The notes beneath the pieces were generated by a model that ran no database searches, had not been told where the DNA came from, and saw nothing but the letters and a program-made list of their open reading frames with translations. A DNA stretch of 15,209 bases. Source: Deltaproteobacteria bacterium UBA7527 (GTDB lineage Bacteria > Desulfobacterota > Syntrophorhabdia > Syntrophorhabdales > Syntrophorhabdaceae). Both the position numbers and the translations under genes were made by a program. Each line of letters opens with the position of its first letter. Position 1 is the first letter of the stretch. This document shows positions 7,165 to 12,729 of the stretch, piece by piece. The stretch lies in NCBI GenBank assembly GCA_002478225.1, contig DLMV01000042.1, positions 55,244 through 70,452 of the forward strand. The letters run 5' to 3'.

Positions 7165-8526
7165 CTAACCCCCTTTTCCCGGCAGGGAGCTAGAATATTG
7201 TATGTAACGCCGGATGTCGAATTTCGATTTGCATCCATTATAGCTCATATACCTGATTTTGCCAAAAACATTCCGCTCGCCCCACGCCCTGTCATGGACG
7301 CCCCCTATGCTCCAGGCGATGCCGGCGTATCCGTTCGGGTCCCTCCCATCGAGCTCGTAACGGTTGTTCAAATATATTGCTGTTTCCATTGCCTCTTCAG
7401 GCGATCCTGACCATTCGAGGATCTTCTTTGCCCAGTACATCCTCATATATCCGTGCATCTTTCCTTTTTTTACCATCTCCAGCTGCGCGGCGTTCCATAG
7501 CGCATCGTGGGTCCTGCCCTCTTCGAATTCCTCTATGCCGTACCTGTAGATCCTTTTGTCCTTCCTGTGGTCATTGAGCGTTTTTTTTGCCCATGCAGGA
7601 AACCCCTCAAAGCTGTCATAGTGAGGATTATAAAAACAAAAATTATCAGAGAGCTCCCTCCGGACGATCAACTCTTCAAGGAAGGACGACTGCACCCGGG
7701 CATCAGAAACCTTCCTTGCCACCTCGAGGGCTACGCGCTGTGCCGATAGGTGGCCGAAGTGAAGGTAGGGAGAGAGGTTGGACTGACAGTCTTGAGACGG
7801 GTCATTTCTGCCGGCGTCATAAGCGCCGATCTTTTTTTCAATAAAATGCCCAAGCGCCTTCATGCCGGCCTTTTCTCCGGGTACGATCCAATCTACCGCC
7901 TTTACAGATCGGTCAGCACGGAATGTCCCGGAGAGCCTTCCCCAGTCTGTTTCTTCCTTCATTATCCCCTGCTGCCATGGATGCACCCTGGGTTTTGGGA
8001 ACTCTTCCAGGAACTCGGGGAGTAGCCTCTGGATCTTTTTCCGTATCGTAAAGGCGCCGAATTCCTGTTTTGATGAAGCCGTCCAGCAAGGAACGATATT
8101 GTGGGCGTCTACTTCGTAAACGGGAATGCCGATCTTTCGGATGACCTGTTCTTTCCATCCCCGCTTGATGCGAAGAGGGTCAAAATCTGTCACAAGACAG
8201 GCTATATGATGTGCCCTAACGAAGTGGGCGACGATCTCATCCGGTTCTCCTGTTATGATGAAAAAAGGGATCTTCAGCGTGTTGAGTCTTTCCTGGACCT
8301 CCTTGAGGCCGGCGAGCATGAAATCGTAGTGTCTCATGGGTGCATTGAGGAAATGGGGCGCCGCAGAGAACACTACAACAAAGGAAGCCTTTCTTTTCAA
8401 GGCAAGCTCCTGGGCAAAGAGAAGCGCCCAATTGTCAGCTACCCGCTGGTCGCGGCTCATCCAGTATGCCACGGCTCCCGATGTCTCTTTGCCCTCCTTT
8501 AATGCCCTTACCCTCTCAGGTCTCAC
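7165..8526 (-). CDS. phr: Class II deoxyribodipyrimidine (CPD) photolyase
   Basis: Repairs cyclobutane pyrimidine dimers using FADH- and light. Class II hallmarks run along the protein: AYWMSRDQRVADNWALLFAQ near the N-terminus, VTDFDPLRIKRGWKE, YEVDAHNIVPCW, LLPEFLEEFP, then the FAD/DNA-binding half with HGYMRMYWAKKILEWS, NNRYELDGRDPNGYAGIAWS and GVHDRAWGERNVFGKIRYM. Length (453 aa) fits the class. GTG 8526 is chosen because GGAGAG lies 7 nt upstream and MRPERVRALK aligns with the usual class II N-terminus (as I recall it, NPKRIRALK in Methanosarcina). ATG 8544 adds six residues and has no SD. This is the first gene of the five-gene minus-strand run. Confidence 0.95.
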   Translation of the reverse strand: MRPERVRALKEGKETSGAVAYWMSRDQRVADNWALLFAQELALKRKASFVVVFSAAPHFLNAPMRHYDFMLAGLKEVQERLNTLKIPFFIITGEPDEIVAHFVRAHHIACLVTDFDPLRIKRGWKEQVIRKIGIPVYEVDAHNIVPCWTASSKQEFGAFTIRKKIQRLLPEFLEEFPKPRVHPWQQGIMKEETDWGRLSGTFRADRSVKAVDWIVPGEKAGMKALGHFIEKKIGAYDAGRNDPSQDCQSNLSPYLHFGHLSAQRVALEVARKVSDARVQSSFLEELIVRRELSDNFCFYNPHYDSFEGFPAWAKKTLNDHRKDKRIYRYGIEEFEEGRTHDALWNAAQLEMVKKGKMHGYMRMYWAKKILEWSGSPEEAMETAIYLNNRYELDGRDPNGYAGIAWSIGGVHDRAWGERNVFGKIRYMSYNGCKSKFDIRRYIQYSSSLPGKGG

Positions 8527-8655
8527 GGTTGTTCTCTCCGGCATGATGCGATTATTTATACTATCACCATGTCCGAAACTTTGCTATACTTATCAAATTA
8601 ACTCCTGTTATGTGCGAGCAGGATCATTGACAACGATACCATGATGGAGGGGAAT
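8527..8655. promoter_or_regulatory. Divergent promoter region between photolyase and PNPOx-like gene
   Basis: Short AT-rich gap between divergent genes. A -10-like TATACT (8585-8590) faces right and TATAAA (complement of 8555-8560) faces left. Neither has a convincing -35 hexamer at 16-18 nt, so only the region, not exact promoters, is claimed. No inverted repeat operator was seen. Confidence 0.35.
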
Positions 8656-9042
8656 ATGAAGCTCAGCGAGTATTTTGAGAATATAACGGGACGGGGCGTT
8701 CTTGCAACATCTGATTCGGACGGCAAGGTCGATGTGGCGGTCTATTCGCGGCCCCACTTCATCGATGAGGAGACGATCGCCTACATCATGACCGACAAAT
8801 TGACCCACAAGAACCTCCAGTCAAACCCCCATGCGGCCTACCTGTTTATGGAATCAGGAGAGAAGTTTGTCGGGAAGCGGCTCTACCTCATGAAGATCAA
8901 AGAAGAGTCAGACCCTGAAAAGATCAACGCGATCAGGTGGAGAAAAAGCTATACCGTGCCCGCGGACCAGAAGAACGAGAAACGCTTTCTTGTATACTTC
9001 AAGATAGAGAAGGTTCTCCCGCTCATCGGGGATAAGGGATAG
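8656..9042 (+). CDS. Pyridoxamine 5'-phosphate oxidase-like flavin-binding protein
   Basis: Second split-barrel flavoprotein of the PNPOx superfamily, 128 aa, divergent from the photolyase run. Characteristic segments are GRGVLATSDSDGKVDVAVYSRPHF, IMTDKLTHKNLQSNPHAAYLFME and KRLYLMKIKEE, with YFKIEKVLPL as the last strand. ATG 8656 is chosen because GGAGGGG lies 4 nt upstream; ATG 8641 is in frame but lies upstream of that SD. It is not a close copy of the PNPOx gene at 6657-7142. The TAG stop is part of the first unit of heptamer array B, so the array begins at the end of the gene; the protein length still looks complete for the family. Confidence 0.87.
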   Translation: MKLSEYFENITGRGVLATSDSDGKVDVAVYSRPHFIDEETIAYIMTDKLTHKNLQSNPHAAYLFMESGEKFVGKRLYLMKIKEESDPEKINAIRWRKSYTVPADQKNEKRFLVYFKIEKVLPLIGDKG

Positions 9043-9161
9043 CTCATAGCAAAACATCCGTAAGTCGTGAATCGTAAGAGGCGAGGGGGGAGACATGCGA
9101 TATACGATTTTCTATATTTTTCCCATCGATCACCCTGTACCCAGCATCGAGTGTCGAATGA
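9036..9161. repeat. Heptamer mosaic (array B)
   Basis: Period-7 sequence that starts at the stop codon of the PNPOx-like gene. Units read GGGATAG, CTCATAG, CAAAACA, TCCGTAA, GTCGTGA, ATCGTAA, GAGGCGA, then weaker units in the same register, then CCTGTAC, CCAGCAT, CGAGTGT, CGAATGA. GTCGTGA at 9064 and CCAGCAT at 9141 are exactly 11 units apart. Columns 4-5 of the unit are purine-pyrimidine in most units. The first 49 bp align without gaps with array A; the CCAGCAT part matches array C. Confidence 0.75.
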
Positions 9162-9167
9162 TATTCT

Positions 9168-9197
9168 TTGCAACCTTCCTGCGGGTTGCGTTATACT
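9168..9197 (+). promoter_or_regulatory. Candidate promoter of ModE-like gene
   Basis: TTGCAA (9168-9173, 4 of 6 to TTGACA) and TATACT (9192-9197, 5 of 6 to TATAAT) with an 18-nt spacer. The predicted start is near 9204, giving a leader of about 25 nt. The -10 overlaps the left arm of the inverted repeat at 9186-9215, the arrangement expected for repression. Confidence 0.5.
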
Positions 9198-9215
9198 TGA
9201 AAGGAAATAACGCAA
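9186..9215. promoter_or_regulatory. Inverted repeat TTGCGTTAT-N12-ATAACGCAA, candidate ModE-type operator
   Basis: Perfect 9+9 bp inverted repeat, 13 nt before the ModE-like start codon. Its CGTTAT...ATAACG core is the half-site I recall for ModE boxes of E. coli and other proteobacteria, where the arms are similarly spaced. It overlaps the -10 and the predicted transcription start, so autorepression by the adjacent regulator is the simplest reading. The palindrome is seen directly; the protein match is inference. Confidence 0.65.
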
Positions 9216-9228
9216 GGACCGGGTTCAG

Positions 9229-9561
9229 ATGAAAGTAGCGTATAAGGTTTGGCTTGATAATGGAGGTAAGGCATTCGGGGAGGGCCCTTACCAGCTTCTC
9301 AAGCATGTGGAGGCGACGGGTTCTCTTCACAAAACGGCGCACGATCTCAGGATGTCCTACCGTAAGGCATGGACAACCCTTCATAGGGCTGAGACAAAGC
9401 TCGGGTTTGCACTCCTCGAAAGAAAGATCGGCGGCGTGTCCGGCGGGGGGTCGCAGATAACGCCCGCGGGAAGAGTGCTGATGGCGAATTACGAGAAGTT
9501 CCGCGAAGAGATCAAAACGCTCGTGGAAAACGCGTATCAAAAACATCTCGGCGATCTATAA
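9229..9561 (+). CDS. Single-domain ModE-like winged-helix regulator
   Basis: A 110-aa DNA-binding protein matching the N-terminal domain of the molybdate regulator ModE, a LysR-like winged helix. The recognition region is GSLHKTAHDLRMSYRKAWTTLHRAE (31-55), followed by a glycine-rich wing (GGVSGGGSQITPAGR, 68-82) and a C-terminal dimerisation helix (LMANYEKFREEIKTLVENAY). The C-terminal molybdate-binding (MOP) domains of full-length ModE (about 260 aa in E. coli) are missing, as in many stand-alone members. Such proteins may sense through another route or act constitutively. A weak SD (AAGGA) lies about 10 nt before the ATG. No mod transporter genes lie in the window. ModE family is firm; molybdate as the signal is not shown. 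Confidence 0.88.
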   Translation: MKVAYKVWLDNGGKAFGEGPYQLLKHVEATGSLHKTAHDLRMSYRKAWTTLHRAETKLGFALLERKIGGVSGGGSQITPAGRVLMANYEKFREEIKTLVENAYQKHLGDL

Positions 9562-9565
9562 ACGG

Positions 9566-9602
9566 GGCTCACAGCTTGTCCCGACTTGACGGGATCGCCC
9601 CC
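9566..9602. other. Nested short stem-loop downstream of ModE-like gene
   Basis: GGGGC (9564-9568) can pair with GCCCC (9597-9601) around an inner stem TCCCG-acttga-CGGGA (9579-9594), just after the ModE-like stop. There is no T-tract, so intrinsic termination is doubtful. The GGCTCACAGCT at 9566-9576 is an exact inverted copy of AGCTGTGAGCC at 9739-9749. Confidence 0.4.
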
Positions 9603-9655
9603 TCTTCGGGCAACTGATATTGTGAAAAGTAAGAGAGGTGAAAGCATGTTCTTCA

Positions 9656-9753
9656 CCAGCATCCAGCATCGAGTATCCTGTTCGCTATGAGCCATGGGTC
9701 GTCCTTCTCATCCAGCATCCGGTTTGCCGTAAGCTATCAGCTGTGAGCCGAGC
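9656..9753. repeat. Heptamer mosaic (array C)
   Basis: Fourteen consecutive 7-bp units in one register, between the 3' ends of the ModE-like and EF-hand genes: CCAGCAT (x2), CGAGTAT, CCTGTTC, GCTATGA, GCCATGG, GTCGTCC, TTCTCAT, CCAGCAT, CCGGTTT, GCCGTAA, GCTATCA, GCTGTGA, GCCGAGC. Column 1 is mostly C or G, column 2 mostly C, column 4 mostly purine and column 5 mostly pyrimidine. Three unit types share one frame, so this is not a simple tandem repeat of one word. It contains no ORF with gene-like features. Confidence 0.8.
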
Positions 9754-9763
9754 CTCTGCTTAT

Positions 9764-10525
9764 TTATCTGCTTTTTATCGCGGCCCGGAACTCTGACTCA
9801 TCAAGGAACCCATTCCCGTTCTTATCGTATTCCTTGAACTTCTGCATCGTGAGGTCAGGGAATACAACGGACAGTTCTATCGGGGAGATCTTGCCATCCT
9901 TGTTATTGTCTACATCCCTGAACTCTAAGGAGCGTGGTTTATCCCGCAGCCTGACAGGCTTTGTCCGGATAGAGGCGGTTCTCTGCGGTTCTTTTGCTTC
10001 TGCTTTTAAAGATGGTTTCTTTGGTTTTGGGAGGCTTGCCTCAGGGGTTTTCTGTTGAATGACCTTCGGCTCAACCTTTTTCTTTTCCGCTGTCCGATCA
10101 GGCGCAGGTTTGGCATGAGCGGTTTTTGCCTGGGGCGGCGGAGGAGGGGGCAGGCCTTTTCTTATCTGCAGTCCATCCTTGGTATAAGAGACGGTCACTG
10201 TATCTCCTTTCCTGATATAATCAAGGCTTGCATATCCGATGAATGAAGGGCTGACCATATCAAATGTTATGGTCTTCCCCTGGCCTTTCAGGGTTATGTT
10301 CTTTGCAGTTTTATCGATATGCACAACCGAGCCGGTGACATCAACGGCTGAGCGGGTTTTGACGCGGATCAAGTAGCGTTCTTTCGGGGTGACAGAGGTC
10401 CTGTCCTCTGCATCGGATACGACCTTAAGCCCCTGCTGGCGCGTCGCGGGCCTTTCTTGTGCCATGATGAACGAAGCGGCTGTTGTGCTTATGACCATAA
10501 ACACCGCGATCAGGATCGTTCTCAT
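9764..10525 (-). CDS. Exported EF-hand protein with proline/lysine-rich linker
   Basis: A 253-aa protein with a Sec signal peptide (about 1-22, cleavage near MAQ). An N-terminal small beta domain (about 52-123: VTGSVVHIDKTAKNITLKG ... RKGDTVTVSYTKDGLQIRKG) resembles OB-like DUF5666-type modules. A linker rich in Pro, Lys and Ala (124-200) starts with six prolines. The C-terminus has two canonical EF-hand loops: D206-N-N-K-D-G-K-I-S-P-I-E217 and D234-K-N-G-N-G-F-L-D-E-S-E245. It is probably a periplasmic or surface calcium-binding protein; partner unknown. No SD precedes the ATG, and the best promoter match leaves only about 8 nt of leader. It ends in a gap holding array C. Confidence 0.85.
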   Translation of the reverse strand: MRTILIAVFMVISTTAASFIMAQERPATRQQGLKVVSDAEDRTSVTPKERYLIRVKTRSAVDVTGSVVHIDKTAKNITLKGQGKTITFDMVSPSFIGYASLDYIRKGDTVTVSYTKDGLQIRKGLPPPPPPQAKTAHAKPAPDRTAEKKKVEPKVIQQKTPEASLPKPKKPSLKAEAKEPQRTASIRTKPVRLRDKPRSLEFRDVDNNKDGKISPIELSVVFPDLTMQKFKEYDKNGNGFLDESEFRAAIKSR

Positions 10526-10539
10526 AATAGTAATGTGAT

Positions 10540-10568
10540 GTTTTAACTGCGTATCTCTGACAAGTCAA
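10540..10568 (-). promoter_or_regulatory. Candidate promoter of the EF-hand gene
   Basis: Minus strand TTGACT (10563-10568, 5 of 6) and TAAAAC (10540-10545, 4 of 6) with a 17-nt spacer. The predicted start is near 10533, about 8 nt before the ATG at 10525, which fits the absence of a Shine-Dalgarno there. Confidence 0.45.
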
Positions 10569-10599
10569 GATTTTCATGACCGGCTTCGAGATTATATGC

Positions 10600-10628
10600 T
10601 TGATTTTTTTGGCCCCAGACCGTAACAT
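10600..10628 (+). promoter_or_regulatory. Candidate promoter of the radical SAM gene
   Basis: TTGATT (10600-10605) and TAACAT (10623-10628), both 4 of 6, spacer 17 nt. The predicted start is near 10635, about 21 nt before ATG 10656. The nearby TATATATT lacks a -35 partner. Confidence 0.35.
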
Positions 10629-10655
10629 TCTTTGTTCGCTGCTATATATTACATT

Positions 10656-11921
10656 ATGCTGATAGAAAAACTCATCGCCCATATTGCGCGGAAGAGGAAC
10701 GCCAACTACCTGCAATTCTCTCCTCGCGTGTCACATACGATACCGCGCAAGCGGAGCGATACTCCTCTTTTGCTTTACGTCCATGTCCCCTTCTGCGAGG
10801 AGCTCTGCCCGTACTGTTCTTTTAACCGGGTCGTGTTCGAGGAGACGCTGGCGAGACGCTACTTTGAGGCGCTGAGGAAAGAGGTCCTCATGTACAGGGA
10901 TCTGGGCTATGATTTCGGCGCCCTTTATGTCGGCGGCGGAACCCCCACCATCCTCATCGATGAGCTTGCCGGCACTGTTGAGCTTATAAAAAAGACCTAT
11001 CGGATCACGGAGATATCCGTTGAGACGAACCCGAACCACCTCACCGCTACGAACATCGGCATTTTAAAAGAGATAGGCGTGAACAGGCTTTCGGTGGGAG
11101 TCCAGACATTTGACGACGGGCTGCTGAAGACCATCGGACGCTACCATAAATATGGAAGCGGCGAAGAGATAGCCGGACGGCTTCGATCGACCCAGGGCAA
11201 GTTCAACACCCTCAACGCGGACATGATCTTCAATTTTCCGACGCAGACCATGGCGATCCTCGAGGAGGACCTTTCGCGGCTCATGGAACTGAAGGTTGAC
11301 CAGATCACGTATTATCCCCTTATGGTCTCAGATTACACAAGGGGTGTGATGAATGAAAAGGTGGGCGCTGTCAATTATGGGAGAGGTAAAGAATTTTACA
11401 CGAGGATCACGGACAGACTTGCCCCGATCTATGAGCCGACAACGGCATGGTGTTTCTCGAGGGCGGACGGGATGATCGATGAGTACGTGATCAACTACGA
11501 GGAGTACGCCGGACTCGGGAGCGGCTCTATCGGCTATATCAGCGGGAACGTCTACGCCAACACTTTTGACATCGTCGATTATGTCCAGCGCATCGGAAAA
11601 GGAGAGTTTCCCGTTGTGGCGAAACGGGAGTGTTCCATAAAGGAGCGCCTCCTCTATGATTTTCTCATGAAGCTTTTCGGGCTCCACCTTGACCTCGATG
11701 AGCTCGGCAGGAAATACGGCGAGGATGCTGTAGAACACCTGCGGTGGGAGATCGCCTTCTTCAAGGCCGTGGGCGGGATGGAGCAGCGCGGTCACATACT
11801 TTCCCTCACCAAAAAGGGCCAATACTACTGGGTCATCATGATGAGGGAGTTCTTCATTGGCGTCAACAACTTCCGGGACTACTGCCGCGAGATCGCGCAG
11901 CTCTCCTCACATTCGCATTGA
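10656..11921 (+). CDS. HemN/HemW-like radical SAM protein (coproporphyrinogen III oxidase family)
   Basis: A 421-aa radical S-adenosylmethionine enzyme. The [4Fe-4S] motif is CEELCPYC (C47, C51, C54) within LLLYVHVPFCEELCPYCSF, the HemN/HemW signature. It is followed by LYVGGGTPT (SAM binding, about 91-98), SVETNPNHL, RLSVGVQTFDDGLLKTIGR and NADMIFNFPTQT, and a C-terminal winged-helix-like HemN_C part (KERLLYDFLMKLFGLHLDLDEL). Family members act as oxygen-independent coproporphyrinogen oxidase, heme chaperone (HemW) or heme-handling enzymes. The sequence does not decide among these and no heme genes are adjacent. ATG 10656 is chosen over TTG 10632 on start-codon grounds; neither has an SD. 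The stop lies inside the selC -35 element. Confidence 0.9.
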   Translation: MLIEKLIAHIARKRNANYLQFSPRVSHTIPRKRSDTPLLLYVHVPFCEELCPYCSFNRVVFEETLARRYFEALRKEVLMYRDLGYDFGALYVGGGTPTILIDELAGTVELIKKTYRITEISVETNPNHLTATNIGILKEIGVNRLSVGVQTFDDGLLKTIGRYHKYGSGEEIAGRLRSTQGKFNTLNADMIFNFPTQTMAILEEDLSRLMELKVDQITYYPLMVSDYTRGVMNEKVGAVNYGRGKEFYTRITDRLAPIYEPTTAWCFSRADGMIDEYVINYEEYAGLGSGSIGYISGNVYANTFDIVDYVQRIGKGEFPVVAKRECSIKERLLYDFLMKLFGLHLDLDELGRKYGEDAVEHLRWEIAFFKAVGGMEQRGHILSLTKKGQYYWVIMMREFFIGVNNFRDYCREIAQLSSHSH

Positions 11922-11946
11922 CAATATGGGCGGCAATTAATACATT
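11918..11946 (+). promoter_or_regulatory. Candidate selC promoter
   Basis: TTGACA (11918-11923, perfect -35, overlapping the TGA stop of the upstream gene), a 17-nt spacer and TACATT (11941-11946, 4 of 6). The predicted start near 11953 is just before the mature tRNA 5' end at 11956, typical for a tRNA with its own promoter. Confidence 0.6.
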
Positions 11947-11955
11947 TATGCTTAC

Positions 11956-12051
11956 GGAAGTGCCGAGGCGCCTGGTGGGTCTCCTGGTCTTCAAAACCAG
12001 TGTACCGGTGACGAGCTGGTAGGTGGGTTCGATTCCCATGCACTTCCGCCA
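11956..12051 (+). tRNA. selC: Selenocysteine tRNA, anticodon UCA
   Basis: tRNA-Sec of 96 nt with encoded CCA. It has the long 8-bp acceptor stem typical of bacterial tRNA-Sec (GGAAGTGC 11956-11963 with GCACTTCC 12040-12047), then G and CCA. The anticodon stem is CTGGT/ACCAG around loop CTTCAAA, giving anticodon TCA at 11991-11993. A long variable arm (about 12001-12022, ACCGG/CTGGT stem) and the T arm GTGGG-TTCGATT-CCCAT (12023-12039) complete it; 8+5 bp stacking is the SelB recognition feature. Its presence implies the organism reads UGA as selenocysteine in some genes. selA, selB and selD are not in the window and no selenoprotein ORF was found here. Confidence 0.96.
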
Positions 12052-12268
12052 TAACCTGTTGAAATAATTCAAGATTGTAGTTTCTCCATAAGTACCCTGC
12101 ACGAATCTGGAACTATCAGTTTCTTGCTCTATTTTTGTGAAACTGTGCTTGGATCGTGCCTGGATGCGGTGGCGGTAGTGCGACATGCACCTTGTTTTAT
12201 GCTGATTTCTTCTTGTTATTTAGCCATTGTTATGGCAATAAATAGACATTCGATCATAAGGAGCGACC
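12052..12268. other. Gap between selC and the Cys-rich gene
   Basis: No convincing gene. Two inverted repeats are visible: CAGTTTC (12117-12123)/GAAACTG (12139-12145) with a 15-nt loop, and GCCAT-tgtt-ATGGC (12223-12236) about 33 nt before the next start codon. The second could be a small operator or hairpin. No integrase fragment or repeat of the selC 3' end was seen, so there is no sign of an island here. Confidence 0.45.
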
Positions 12269-12628
12269 ATGAAGAAACTTATTATACTCTCAATGATGCT
12301 TATGCTTTCTTTAGGGTTCTTTGCACCGGTTATCGCAGACTGCCCCGACTCGCCGATGTCGTGCTGGGGGCCGCCGATGGACCAGGGCGGTGCAAGGATC
12401 TACTGCGGGAACGTGACTATCGGTACCTGCTATGATTGGAAGAGCGCAGCGTGCTGGCCATGCGATCTGAGCCGAGACAATCCTCACAGGGATTGCGGCC
12501 GGTACAATAATCAGTGCAACTCTTCATTCCCGAATTGCTGCAAAGGGGATTGCTGGCCTGCTTACAAGAATTGGGTAGGAAGTATATGTTGCGGGGCAGA
12601 AGGCTGGAAGCCGCCGTTCTGGCCATAG
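12269..12628 (+). CDS. Small exported cysteine- and tryptophan-rich protein, unknown
   Basis: A 119-aa protein with AAGGAG 5-6 nt before the ATG and a clean Sec signal peptide (MKKLIILSMMLMLSLGFFAPVIA, cleavage before DCPDSP). The mature part (about 96 aa) holds 13 cysteines and 7 tryptophans, spread evenly, including a CWPC motif (a CxxC of thioredoxin type), CCKGDCW and SICCGAEGW. Gly, Pro and Asn are frequent and there is no second membrane segment. This suggests a disulfide-rich extracytoplasmic domain or a metal/cluster-binding protein; the odd Cys count leaves one free thiol or a partner bond. I recognise no family. It stands alone between selC and the convergent TPR gene. Confidence 0.85.
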   Translation: MKKLIILSMMLMLSLGFFAPVIADCPDSPMSCWGPPMDQGGARIYCGNVTIGTCYDWKSAACWPCDLSRDNPHRDCGRYNNQCNSSFPNCCKGDCWPAYKNWVGSICCGAEGWKPPFWP

Positions 12629-12729
12629 ACCTGCAACCGGCTCGACAGCCCACTATCTGTTATTGACAACGTTCACCCTTGCATTGATCGACCTGCTCAT
12701 TCGGAATCTCATCAAAACCATTGGGAGGT

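Noticed and set aside
8656..9042. PNPOx-like gene truncated by insertion of array B
   Set aside because: The stop is supplied by the array, but 128 aa with the last beta strand intact is a normal length for such proteins.
9579..9594. TCCCG/CGGGA stem as a rho-independent terminator
   Set aside because: Only 5 bp in the inner stem and no following T-tract.
12052..12268. Genomic island integrated at selC
   Set aside because: selC is a classic integration site, but no integrase, no duplicated tRNA 3' end and no mobile genes were seen downstream in the window.
12124..12435. 103-codon plus-strand frame overlapping the Cys-rich gene
   Set aside because: No SD and no signal peptide, whereas the overlapping frame from 12269 has both.
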